From: Polyangia bacterium
Lineage (GTDB): Bacteria > Myxococcota_A > Polyangia > Nannocystales > Nannocystaceae
Length of the DNA stretch: 64,000 nt
Direction: 5' to 3'
Assembly: GCA_030429545.1 (NCBI GenBank)
Contig: JAUIFF010000001.1
Location: 1,484,823-1,548,822 of the forward strand
The notes below the pieces were generated by a model. That model searched no databases. It was not told where the DNA came from and saw only the letters and a program-made list of their open reading frames with translations. Within the stretch, counting starts at the first letter, position 1. Each line of letters starts with the position of its first letter. This document shows, piece by piece, positions 7,576 through 15,182 of the stretch. The position numbers were made by a program, and so were the translations under genes.

Positions 7576-8931
7576 TTAGGTGGGCGTTGCGGTGGGCAAC
7601 GTTGCAACAAAACACGCGCCCGGCCCCGCAACTTCGGCGAGTTCGAGGCTACCGTCGTGTTGCTTGGCGATCTGCGCGGCGATCGCCAAGCCGAGCCCGC
7701 TACCAGCTTGTTCGCCGGCACGGTCTCGGCTTCCGCGATAAAACGGGTCGAAGATGCGCGCTGCATCTTCCTCAGCCACACCCCGCCCATGGTCGCGAAC
7801 TGAGATGTGGGTGTGCCTGTCGTCTCCCCAGGCACGGACTTCGATGGTGGTCGCGGCCGGAGCGTGGTTGACAGCATTGACAAGCACGTTGCGCAACAGG
7901 CGAACGAGGTCGAGTGAGCGACCCAGGACAACGCGCTCGTTCAGGCTGACCTCAAAACGGACGTCGCGGGCCTTCGCCTGCCGGGTGACGACAGCCTCCG
8001 CCTCGGCATAGACCTCCGCCAACTCGACGGCGCGCCGCTCCCCTGCCCGGTCGACCCGCGCGAGTGTCAACAGGTCGTCGGTCAACCGCATCAATCGACG
8101 CGTCGCCTCGAGTGCCTCGGCGATCGCCTCACGGTACTCCTCGGGTGTCCGCTCGCGCCGTCCGATGTACGAAAGTTCGCCGTATAGGGCGGTCAACGGG
8201 GACCTCAACTCATGGGCCGCATGGGCGATGAACTGTTCTTGACTACGCAATAGTGCCGACAACCGATCGATCATTGTGTCGATGTCGAGCGCCATCTGAA
8301 CGAGCTCGGGGGCTCCCCGCACAGCACCAAGTCGGGCCTCGAGGTCATGGGCCGCAACCCGGCGCGCAACCGCGGCGACGCGACCGTGCACGGCTGTCAT
8401 CCGCCGCGTCACCGCCGAAGCCAACAATGCGGTGACAAGCAACGCAACCCCAAAGCTAAGCCCGAGCGTACGCTGGAGGTACCGGGCATCGGCATCGAGG
8501 TCGTGGCGGGGTGCGGCGAGCAACAGTGTCACCCCGGGATGCCCAGGAATCTCATTGTGCAGGCCCCTGAGGTGGACTTCGCCATGGCTGAAGTCATCGA
8601 TCGTTCCGGGGGGGAACTCCGGTTGGGGCACGGCATCTCCCCAGGCCGCTGTCGCATCGAGGACTTGCCCCTGAGGCCCGTAGAGCACCGCATACTTGGT
8701 GAGGGGCCCTACATCATCCGGGCTCGGGCCGAGCCGAGGTGTGATCCGCAGGTTCTGACCCCCAAAATCCGCAATCTCGCGGGTCTCCTGCCACGCTTCG
8801 CTACGCAGCGCGTCGTCAAATTGTCGCTGCTGACTGGCGTTGACGCGTGCTCCGACAACGAGCATGGCCGTCGCCAGGGTGAGGAACACAATCAACATGA
8901 TTGCCCCAATAAATCGGGTGGAAAAGCTCAT
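7576..8931 (-). CDS. Two-component sensor histidine kinase
   Basis: 451 residues. TM1 is about 8-28, an extracytoplasmic sensor region about 29-152, TM2 about 155-175, then HAMP. HisKA has FIAHAAHELRSPL with phospho-acceptor His240. HATPase_c shows an N-box (NVLVNAVNHAP), G1 (DHGRGVAEEDAARIF) and G2 (GSGLGLAIA). The ATG overlaps the stop of the upstream response regulator (ATGA), so the pair is translationally coupled. The stimulus is unknown; the small periplasmic region and a His-rich divergent target would fit metal or envelope sensing, which is inference. Confidence 0.95.
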   Translation of the reverse strand: MSFSTRFIGAIMLIVFLTLATAMLVVGARVNASQQRQFDDALRSEAWQETREIADFGGQNLRITPRLGPSPDDVGPLTKYAVLYGPQGQVLDATAAWGDAVPQPEFPPGTIDDFSHGEVHLRGLHNEIPGHPGVTLLLAAPRHDLDADARYLQRTLGLSFGVALLVTALLASAVTRRMTAVHGRVAAVARRVAAHDLEARLGAVRGAPELVQMALDIDTMIDRLSALLRSQEQFIAHAAHELRSPLTALYGELSYIGRRERTPEEYREAIAEALEATRRLMRLTDDLLTLARVDRAGERRAVELAEVYAEAEAVVTRQAKARDVRFEVSLNERVVLGRSLDLVRLLRNVLVNAVNHAPAATTIEVRAWGDDRHTHISVRDHGRGVAEEDAARIFDPFYRGSRDRAGEQAGSGLGLAIAAQIAKQHDGSLELAEVAGPGACFVATLPTATPT

Positions 8932-9596
8932 GGTTTGGTCCGCAGCCGGTAACCCTTACCTCGGACAGTCTCGATCACCGTTGCGTGCTCGCCGAGCTTG
9001 TCCCGCAAACGGCTGATGTGGACTTCGATCAGATTCGACTCGGGATCGAAACTCATCCCCCACACGCGCCCGAGAATCTCGCTGCGCAACACGACCTGGT
9101 CTGCGCGCAAGGCGAGGTAACTGAGTAGGGCGAACTCCCGCTCGGTCAGCGGCAGCTCTCGCTCGTCGAGACAAGCCCGTCGCTCGTAGCGGTGAATCAC
9201 AACCCGCCCGGCACGCAGCTGGCCGGCGCGAACGGTCCGACGCAACAGGGCATCGATCCGTGCCAGTAACTCCTCGATTTCAAAGGGCTTGACCAAATAA
9301 TCGTCGGCCCCCGAGCGCAGCCCGAGTACACGCTCGGACAACTCCCCGCGGGCAGTGAGCATCAGGATCGGGATTTGACAACTCTGGGCACGCAGCGCCC
9401 GACAAACTCCCACGCCGTCGCGCCCGGGCAGCATCCAGTCGAGGACCATCGCCCCATACACACCACTCATCGCCCGTCCGACGGCTTCCTGGCCATCCGC
9501 ACATGTGTCGGCGAGGAACCCCTCCTCAGACAGCACACGAACCAAAAACCGGGCGAGCTTTGAGTCGTCTTCGACCACGAGGATGCGAACGCTCAT
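8928..9596 (-). CDS. OmpR/PhoB-family response regulator
   Basis: 222 residues from the preferred start MSVRILVVEDD; the frame is open further upstream, but that stretch runs through the direct-repeat operator and is unlike the family N-terminus. Receiver: acidic pocket Glu9-Asp10-Asp11, phospho-acceptor Asp53 (MVLDWMLPG), Thr81, Lys103 (YLVKPF). The C-terminal winged helix (about 130-220) has the typical SNLIEVHISRLRDKL recognition helix and a final RGKGYRL. Coupled to the histidine kinase and divergent from the His-rich protein gene. Confidence 0.95.
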   Translation of the reverse strand: MSVRILVVEDDSKLARFLVRVLSEEGFLADTCADGQEAVGRAMSGVYGAMVLDWMLPGRDGVGVCRALRAQSCQIPILMLTARGELSERVLGLRSGADDYLVKPFEIEELLARIDALLRRTVRAGQLRAGRVVIHRYERRACLDERELPLTEREFALLSYLALRADQVVLRSEILGRVWGMSFDPESNLIEVHISRLRDKLGEHATVIETVRGKGYRLRTKP

Positions 9597-9638
9597 TCGA
9601 GGTGATTGAACCACAAGTCGCGCGGCTTGCCGCAAAAC

Positions 9639-9666
9639 CTTAAGGACATTTAATCTGATCTTAATC
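9639..9666 (-). promoter_or_regulatory. Direct-repeat operator candidate for the response regulator
   Basis: Read on the minus strand the segment holds GATTAA, GATTAA and CTTAAG spaced 10-11 bp apart, so on one face of the helix. OmpR-family dimers bind direct repeats with this period. It lies between the regulator start and the divergent gene at 9701, and could serve autoregulation and control of that gene. Confidence 0.5.
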
Positions 9667-9700
9667 ATCGCGGCCCGATGACTCCGTTACGCCTGTAGGG

Positions 9701-10831
9701 GTGCTCACAAGCTGTCGAACTGCCATTTTTTGCTTGCTATCCGCGTCGGTGTTCAGTCCGGCACTGTCCCAGCCGGTCGCCGCCCATGTCTGCGACTACT
9801 CAGGCCTCATGCCGGCACCACACCGCGAACCGGCACCCCACGGCGACGTACCAACGCCATACGATGGACACCGCGAAACCCAGACGCCGGCCGACGCATT
9901 GGCTCCTCACGACGCACACGACCGCGAAACCCAGACGTTGGCCGACGCATCACCCGACACACACGACCGCGAAACCCAGAAGCCAACTTCACACCACGCA
10001 CCGCCACCAGCCGACTTACACAGCCGCGTACCGGCGCCACGCGACGCGGTCATGCAGACCCCAGCGCCACCCGACCACCGAGACCGCGCGGCCGTGCAGA
10101 CCCCAGCGCCACCCGACCCCCGCGACCGGGATGGGGACGGTGTATCGGACCGTGCAGAGCGTCGCCAACACACAGATCCGGAGGTTCCTGGATTGTTTCC
10201 GGGCGCATACCCCCACATTCCCGAACCCCTGCGGTTTGACCTCGTGCGAGGTCTAGGCGCCCGGCGGGGAGAGTTTGAGGCAAATGTGCTGATGTCGAGT
10301 ACAGGCCCGTTCGACGGGCTCCACTGGGCCCCAGAGATCGAGTGGGCGTTTGCCGATCGTCACGCGCTCGAGTTTGAAATCCCCATGCATAATCGCAATG
10401 TGGAGGCCCTCAAGATTGCGGTGCAGGGTACCTTTCGCGAGCAATACCCGGTTTTTATCCACGGTTGGCAGTTCATTGGCGAGGGCGTACTCGCAGGTGC
10501 TGGCGAATTCACAGCGATCTATATTGCGGGTCGTCGTTTCGGCTCGCGGTTTAGCATGCTCGGCATGCTTGGCCCAAGCCTGCGTGTGGACGCCGCAGGA
10601 CTTACTGCCGATTTAGTGCTGAACCCAAGTGTGTTCTTTGACGTGGGAGAGCGAACAACCATCGGCCTCGAGAACATCGCCCGACTCCGCGGGAAACATT
10701 CGCAGGTGACGACCCTGCCGCAAATCCATGTACAACTCGGCCGGCACTTTCGTTTGCAAGCAGGCACCGGCGTGGTGTTTTTGGCCGGATCTATCCGTCC
10801 AACCTTTAGCCTCCGGCTGGTGATTGAGTAA
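9701..10831 (+). CDS. His/Pro-rich N-terminus fused to a barrel-like outer-membrane domain
   Basis: 376 residues, GTG start. Signal peptide about 1-28. Residues about 30-145 are low-complexity repeats rich in His, Pro, Asp and Arg: HDRETQT recurs three times and MQTPAPPD/VQTPAPPD twice. An EF-hand-like DRDGDGVSDRAE follows. Residues about 175-376 are strand-rich (EIEWAFADRHALEFEIP and similar) and end in a beta-signal-like LRLVIE, suggesting an outer-membrane barrel. The repeats could bind metal ions. Divergent from a two-component system; its stop lies 6 bp from the convergent next gene. Confidence 0.75.
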   Translation: MLTSCRTAIFCLLSASVFSPALSQPVAAHVCDYSGLMPAPHREPAPHGDVPTPYDGHRETQTPADALAPHDAHDRETQTLADASPDTHDRETQKPTSHHAPPPADLHSRVPAPRDAVMQTPAPPDHRDRAAVQTPAPPDPRDRDGDGVSDRAERRQHTDPEVPGLFPGAYPHIPEPLRFDLVRGLGARRGEFEANVLMSSTGPFDGLHWAPEIEWAFADRHALEFEIPMHNRNVEALKIAVQGTFREQYPVFIHGWQFIGEGVLAGAGEFTAIYIAGRRFGSRFSMLGMLGPSLRVDAAGLTADLVLNPSVFFDVGERTTIGLENIARLRGKHSQVTTLPQIHVQLGRHFRLQAGTGVVFLAGSIRPTFSLRLVIE

Positions 10832-10837
10832 CCCGCC

Positions 10838-11491
10838 CTAGCGCTGCACAAGTCGCTGCAACGTGGCCACCTCTTCGGAGCTGAGCAACCCAGCAGAAAA
10901 TTGAAACTCGCTGTTGTCAAAACCCATTCTCACCCGTGGAAACGCTCCGTCGGCGAGCTCGTCGAGGTCGCGCAACTCGATGTGCATTTCGTTGCGAGTA
11001 CCGCAGGCCTTGACAAACCTTCGTGCGCGGTGAAACACAACAAACTGCCCGTTGGCGTTGAGCTCGATCGTCAGGCGGTCCCCCCACCACATAGCGAACA
11101 TTGCAAAGAGTCCGGTGACCCCGGTAAGGCCGATAAGCACGACGATGATGGTTGTGGCAACGCGTGGGACAATCGGATCAAAGTGTTCATATTGATATGC
11201 CCACGCCATCGGTGTTCCGACAATGCCACCAACTGCCAATACCGAAAGGGCGAGGCTTCCGAGCATCAGCGGTAGCAACGGTGACTTCAGGTCAACCTTC
11301 AGCGTTCGCATACCCCCCTGTTCGTGCAGCTCAAATCGCGTCCCTCGGCGCTGTATTTGCGTGCGAACCTTGTTGATCGTCCGCTCCAGCTTTTGACGTT
11401 TTCGCTCAGCCTCCCGCGCACGCTTGCGATCTCGCCGACCTACGATCGCACCGATTTCATCGTGAGCATCTTGTTTCGACATTCGGTTCAC
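10838..11491 (-). CDS. Membrane protein with basic coiled-coil N-terminus
   Basis: 217 residues. Residues about 15-50 are Lys/Arg/Glu-rich (coiled coil), followed by two membrane helices (about 70-97 and 112-135) and a soluble C-terminal domain (about 138-217) of mixed strands. A second Met at position 4 is an alternative start. No known family recognised. Convergent with the His-rich protein gene. Confidence 0.75.
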   Translation of the reverse strand: MNRMSKQDAHDEIGAIVGRRDRKRAREAERKRQKLERTINKVRTQIQRRGTRFELHEQGGMRTLKVDLKSPLLPLMLGSLALSVLAVGGIVGTPMAWAYQYEHFDPIVPRVATTIIVVLIGLTGVTGLFAMFAMWWGDRLTIELNANGQFVVFHRARRFVKACGTRNEMHIELRDLDELADGAFPRVRMGFDNSEFQFSAGLLSSEEVATLQRLVQR

Positions 11492-11755
11492 ACAGGTCCG
11501 AGCCTCGACATTCTAGTATGAAGCCCTGGTGGTTCAATGATTTTCCGGACCACAAACCGTCACCCTCACGGTGATTTGCTTACCTGCAAGTACGACAACC
11601 GCACGCCCGTAAGCGATCGCGCGCACGCTCCCCGAGCTTCCTGACTTGTCGGTCGGCAACCTCGGTGTCGGATGTTTGAGCAAGAGTTTCACCCCCTCGG
11701 TTTTTCCCCTACTATCCCCACCTCCCACAGCGTGGGCACTCCAAAAAGGATCGAC

Positions 11756-11935
11756 ATGAACGAACTCATTGAAGGACTCATCAACAAGGTTGGCCTCGAC
11801 AAAGAAACCGCTGAAAAAGTGGTTTCGTTTCTCAAGGAAAATGCCGACAAACTGCCCTCGATGCTGTCTGCTGACGGCGTCACCCAGGCTGTCAAAGATA
11901 AGCTTCCAGGTGGTCTCGGGGGGCTGTTTGGCTAA
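11756..11935 (+). CDS. Small helical protein with Gly-rich C-terminus
   Basis: 59 residues starting MNELIEGLINKVGLDKETAE; AGGAT precedes the ATG at normal spacing. Two helices end in LPGGLGGLFG, a pattern seen at the C-termini of small DUF2267/DUF2780-like bacterial proteins, though I cannot assign it firmly. The reading frame continues upstream to 11672, but that portion does not look coding. No signal peptide. Confidence 0.65.
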   Translation: MNELIEGLINKVGLDKETAEKVVSFLKENADKLPSMLSADGVTQAVKDKLPGGLGGLFG

Positions 11936-12117
11936 CGCCGAGGACTTCGGCCCACCCGCGAGCAGTCACCGCAACGCGGCAAGAGCTGCATGCTCGGGTG
12001 GGCCCTTGGCCCAAGTGCGGCAATGCCAACATGCGTGTTGAAACTAGCTGCAATGCCGCCTGAAAAACCCGTCCATTTTGGCGACGGCACGATCGACATC
12101 GGCTCGCACCTTCGACC

Positions 12118-13227
12118 ATGTATAGCTCCTTGGGCTGGTTCGACGACAAACGTCACGAACTTCGTGGGTTGTCGCCGCCGGGCTATAGTGCGCCACGCCT
12201 CGACGAGAGGTCGAACGGAACCGACATGTACCAAGCTTACCGCTTCTCGTTTCGTCGCAGTCTGTGGTGGACGCGTCACTCCTTGGCCTTTGTCACCGTT
12301 TACTCGACGGTGATCTGTACCCTCGGCTACCTGACACAGTCGAAGTGGGTCGCGCTCCCCTGGCAGCCTGTCGGACTCATTGGCGTGGCCCTGGCCTTCT
12401 ACCTCGGCTTCAAAAATAACTCCGCCTACGACCGGCTGTGGGAAGCTCGAAAAATCTGGGGTGGCATCGTCAATGCCTCGCGTTCGTTTGCCGTGATGGC
12501 GCGGGACTTTGTCCACAGCGAGGACCGGGGTGATGCGCTGCGCAAGGAGCTGGTCCACCGGCACGTCGCGTGGCTGCATATGCTTACCGTCGAGCTACGC
12601 AAGCTTACTCCCTGGGAGCACCAGGGAGCACCCTCGAACCGTTCGCGGCAGTTTTTTGGTACCGCGGTGACCGAAGAAGATGCCGAGAAGGTGCTCGCCC
12701 AGTACGTGTCGGCAGAGGAGGCCAGCTATGTGCTCAGCAAGGGCAATCGTTCATCCCACCTGTTGAGCCAGCAGTCGCGGCGCATGATGGCCCTGCGCGA
12801 AGCGGGCATCATCGACCACTTCCGCCACCTCGCCATGCAAGAGCTGATCACCGAGTTTTACACGCTGCAGGGCAAGGCCGAACGCATCAAGAAATTTCCG
12901 TTGCCCCGCCAATGGGTCAGTGCCAATGCCTACTGCATCGCTATTTTTATGTTCCTGTTGCCATTTGGCATGATCGATGTGTTCACCCGCACCGGCGAAG
13001 CGTGGACGATTTACCTGGCCGTGCCGGCAACCGTGGTCGCGTTTTGGATCTTCTGGCTGATGGACCGCGTTGGCGAATACAGCGAAAATCCGTTCGAAGG
13101 CCTCGCCAACGACGTCCCGATCCGCAACATGGCCCGCGGCATCGAAATCGACATCCGACAAATGCTCGACGAGACCGACTTGCCCCCGCCAATCGGCGTG
13201 GTCGCGGGCACCGATGTATTGGTCTAG
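12118..13227 (+). CDS. Bestrophin-family (RFP-TM) anion channel protein
   Basis: 369 residues. The segments FYLGFKNNSAYDRLWEARK and PIRNMARGIEIDIRQML are hallmark bacterial bestrophin/UPF0187 sequences. Membrane helices lie at about 52-72, 76-95, 265-285 and 293-312. Members form pentameric ion channels (chloride in eukaryotes, often cation-conducting in bacteria). The start is uncertain: ATG at 12226 (MYQAYRFSFRRSLWW) is nearer the family N-terminus and would shorten it by 36 residues. Confidence 0.9.
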   Translation: MYSSLGWFDDKRHELRGLSPPGYSAPRLDERSNGTDMYQAYRFSFRRSLWWTRHSLAFVTVYSTVICTLGYLTQSKWVALPWQPVGLIGVALAFYLGFKNNSAYDRLWEARKIWGGIVNASRSFAVMARDFVHSEDRGDALRKELVHRHVAWLHMLTVELRKLTPWEHQGAPSNRSRQFFGTAVTEEDAEKVLAQYVSAEEASYVLSKGNRSSHLLSQQSRRMMALREAGIIDHFRHLAMQELITEFYTLQGKAERIKKFPLPRQWVSANAYCIAIFMFLLPFGMIDVFTRTGEAWTIYLAVPATVVAFWIFWLMDRVGEYSENPFEGLANDVPIRNMARGIEIDIRQMLDETDLPPPIGVVAGTDVLV

Positions 13228-13283
13228 CAACCACGGGCTGCGCAGCGTATTGTGTTCACAATTCGTTGCACTGACTTGTCGGG

Positions 13284-13835
13284 TTATTGCGACGGCTGAA
13301 CCGAGCCCAGACCCCCGACAGTCGCACCCGGCAACGGCCCGAGCAACAGCAGGACAACCAGGCCCCACGGGCTCGCCCCACCGGGCCCGATGATTGCCAT
13401 CACCACGAGGACGAGACATAGCGTGCCTGTGAACGAGCCGGCGAGCGCGAGCCCGCGGCGGAGACTTGCGCAGGACGCTGCGATGGCGCCAGGAATCGCG
13501 GCAATTGCTAGCAAAATCGCAAAAAATAGCAGAGCCCCTTGATCGGCTGGATAGTCGTACCAATCGGTCCACTGACTCAGGGCGCGAATTGTCAACAGTG
13601 CTGTAATTGCCGTGACGACCAAGCCGGCAACACCGAGCGCGAGCCTGCGTCCCCAGCCACGAACCCGGGGCCAAAAAAGTGCGACCAACTCGAGTGCGAC
13701 AATCGGCAGCGGGAGCAACCACTCGCTTCGGTTGCCGGCACCGATCGCAACGACAATGCCGACCTGCCACAGTGCCGCACCGACACCAAAGACTGCAAAG
13801 TGTCGGACAGAGCACACAGGCGCGGACGTTTCCAT
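13284..13835 (-). CDS. Polytopic membrane protein, unknown
   Basis: 183 residues with about five hydrophobic segments (approximately 12-32, 40-57, 64-83, 102-122, 133-175). Few charged residues and no motif recognised. Convergent with the bestrophin gene, 56 bp apart. Probably an inner-membrane protein. Confidence 0.7.
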   Translation of the reverse strand: METSAPVCSVRHFAVFGVGAALWQVGIVVAIGAGNRSEWLLPLPIVALELVALFWPRVRGWGRRLALGVAGLVVTAITALLTIRALSQWTDWYDYPADQGALLFFAILLAIAAIPGAIAASCASLRRGLALAGSFTGTLCLVLVVMAIIGPGGASPWGLVVLLLLGPLPGATVGGLGSVQPSQ

Positions 13836-14033
13836 TACCCAAGTGTACGGGAGGCCAGCTGTGCTTGAAAACCTGGGTGAGATGTCGGGTTATGGGTCAC
13901 CGGCGTGAACGCGCGCCAATTCAACCTCGCTGGCTGGGCGCCTGCGCGAGGATATGAGCGATTGTCCACAGGCACTTGTCGGTGTCAGACGAATCACTCG
14001 CCCGGGGAACTTCTGTGATACCACCGATCGCGT

Positions 14034-15137
14034 ATGCCCCGCTATCCATCTCTCCTATGCTCGCTTGTTGTCGCCGCTGGGCTCACGTTGAGTGTCGGTT
14101 GCAAGCAGTCTGCGGACTCCCAATTCGATCCTGCGACCCTCGGACTACCGACGGTTGCACGCTCGAGTGACGCGACGCAGGGGGCCGCGAAGGCCTATCT
14201 CGGCCCCTTTGACGGCAACTTAGCAGTGACTGCCGCCAACAGCTCCAACCTGACACCAGCGGTCGGCACCCCGCTCCTCGCGGACGATCTGGTCAAACTC
14301 GGCGAGGATGGTCTCGCGGTCATCCTGTACGCCAACGGAAATGTTCTGCGGCTCGAAGGCCCGCTCGAGCTACCGCTGCGCCAGCTCGTCGGCTTTGACG
14401 ACCCCCCGGTGGCGGCCGATTTCGAGTCGCGGTTGCGCAACGCGTTGACGCAGGCCGACCGCAATCGTCTTCTCGACTCCGGCGAGCGGATCGGTGGTTG
14501 GCAACTGCGCCTACGTGCGCTCGATAGTGTGGCAGCAGAAGAAGCCGAAGTCGAAGAAGCTCTCCCCAAGGGCGAGTTGAACGAGGCCATGGACCACGAA
14601 GACGAAGACGAAGACGGATACGCAGGAGCGGACCTCGAAACCGAGAAATCTCGGGAGTCGGCAAAAGACTCATTTGCGAGCACCCATCCGAACAACGAGA
14701 AGCGTGCCGATAACAAGCCGCGTGATCCCACGCCTGCGAAACAATCGAAACAAGCTGGGCCCGCCCCCGCCCCCGGCGCTGGCGACCCCACGCCTCCGCC
14801 CGCAGCCAAACAACCGAAAAACTCCACGCCAGCCACCGAAGCTGGCCAGTCCGCGTCCGAAACCGACTTGGTGAAAACCTGGCAGCAGGTGTCCGCGAAA
14901 TGGTCGGCGAGCGGCGACAGCTTCACTGTGCCAGCGAATCTCGCTAGCGACATCACCCACTGCCTGCAAACCCACATACAACGCCGGGCAAGGGTCGTTA
15001 TCACGGCAGCTGCCGGCAAAATCACCCGGTTCGAAGTCGAGGGGGCCAACCTCAAATGTGCGGCACAATTCGTCGGTCGGACGATCCCCAAAACACAGAT
15101 GAGTGGGGAGTTGCGAGTCGTCTTTGAACAACGGTGA
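14034..15137 (+). CDS. FecR-like lipoprotein with acidic/proline linker
   Basis: 367 residues. Lipobox LSVGC with Cys23. Residues about 55-170 resemble a FecR-type domain (DDLVKLGEDGLAVILYANGN, then VLRLEGPLEL). Residues about 180-265 are a low-complexity linker rich in Glu/Asp and then Pro/Ala/Lys. The C-terminal part (about 275-367) is a small alpha/beta domain containing a TonB-C-like pattern (VVITAAAGKITRFEVEG). It lies 45 bp before the CHASE2 cyclase gene, a common pairing in which the FecR protein may feed the extracytoplasmic sensor. Confidence 0.8.
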   Translation: MPRYPSLLCSLVVAAGLTLSVGCKQSADSQFDPATLGLPTVARSSDATQGAAKAYLGPFDGNLAVTAANSSNLTPAVGTPLLADDLVKLGEDGLAVILYANGNVLRLEGPLELPLRQLVGFDDPPVAADFESRLRNALTQADRNRLLDSGERIGGWQLRLRALDSVAAEEAEVEEALPKGELNEAMDHEDEDEDGYAGADLETEKSRESAKDSFASTHPNNEKRADNKPRDPTPAKQSKQAGPAPAPGAGDPTPPPAAKQPKNSTPATEAGQSASETDLVKTWQQVSAKWSASGDSFTVPANLASDITHCLQTHIQRRARVVITAAAGKITRFEVEGANLKCAAQFVGRTIPKTQMSGELRVVFEQR

Positions 15138-15182
15138 TGAGCACATGTATACTCAACAAAAATGTGGAGAAAAGGACATCTG

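Noticed and set aside
13249..13262. Perfect palindrome ATTGTGTTCACAAT as an operator or terminator
   Set aside because: It lies between convergent stops, the loop is only two bases, and a single 14-base palindrome is weak evidence.
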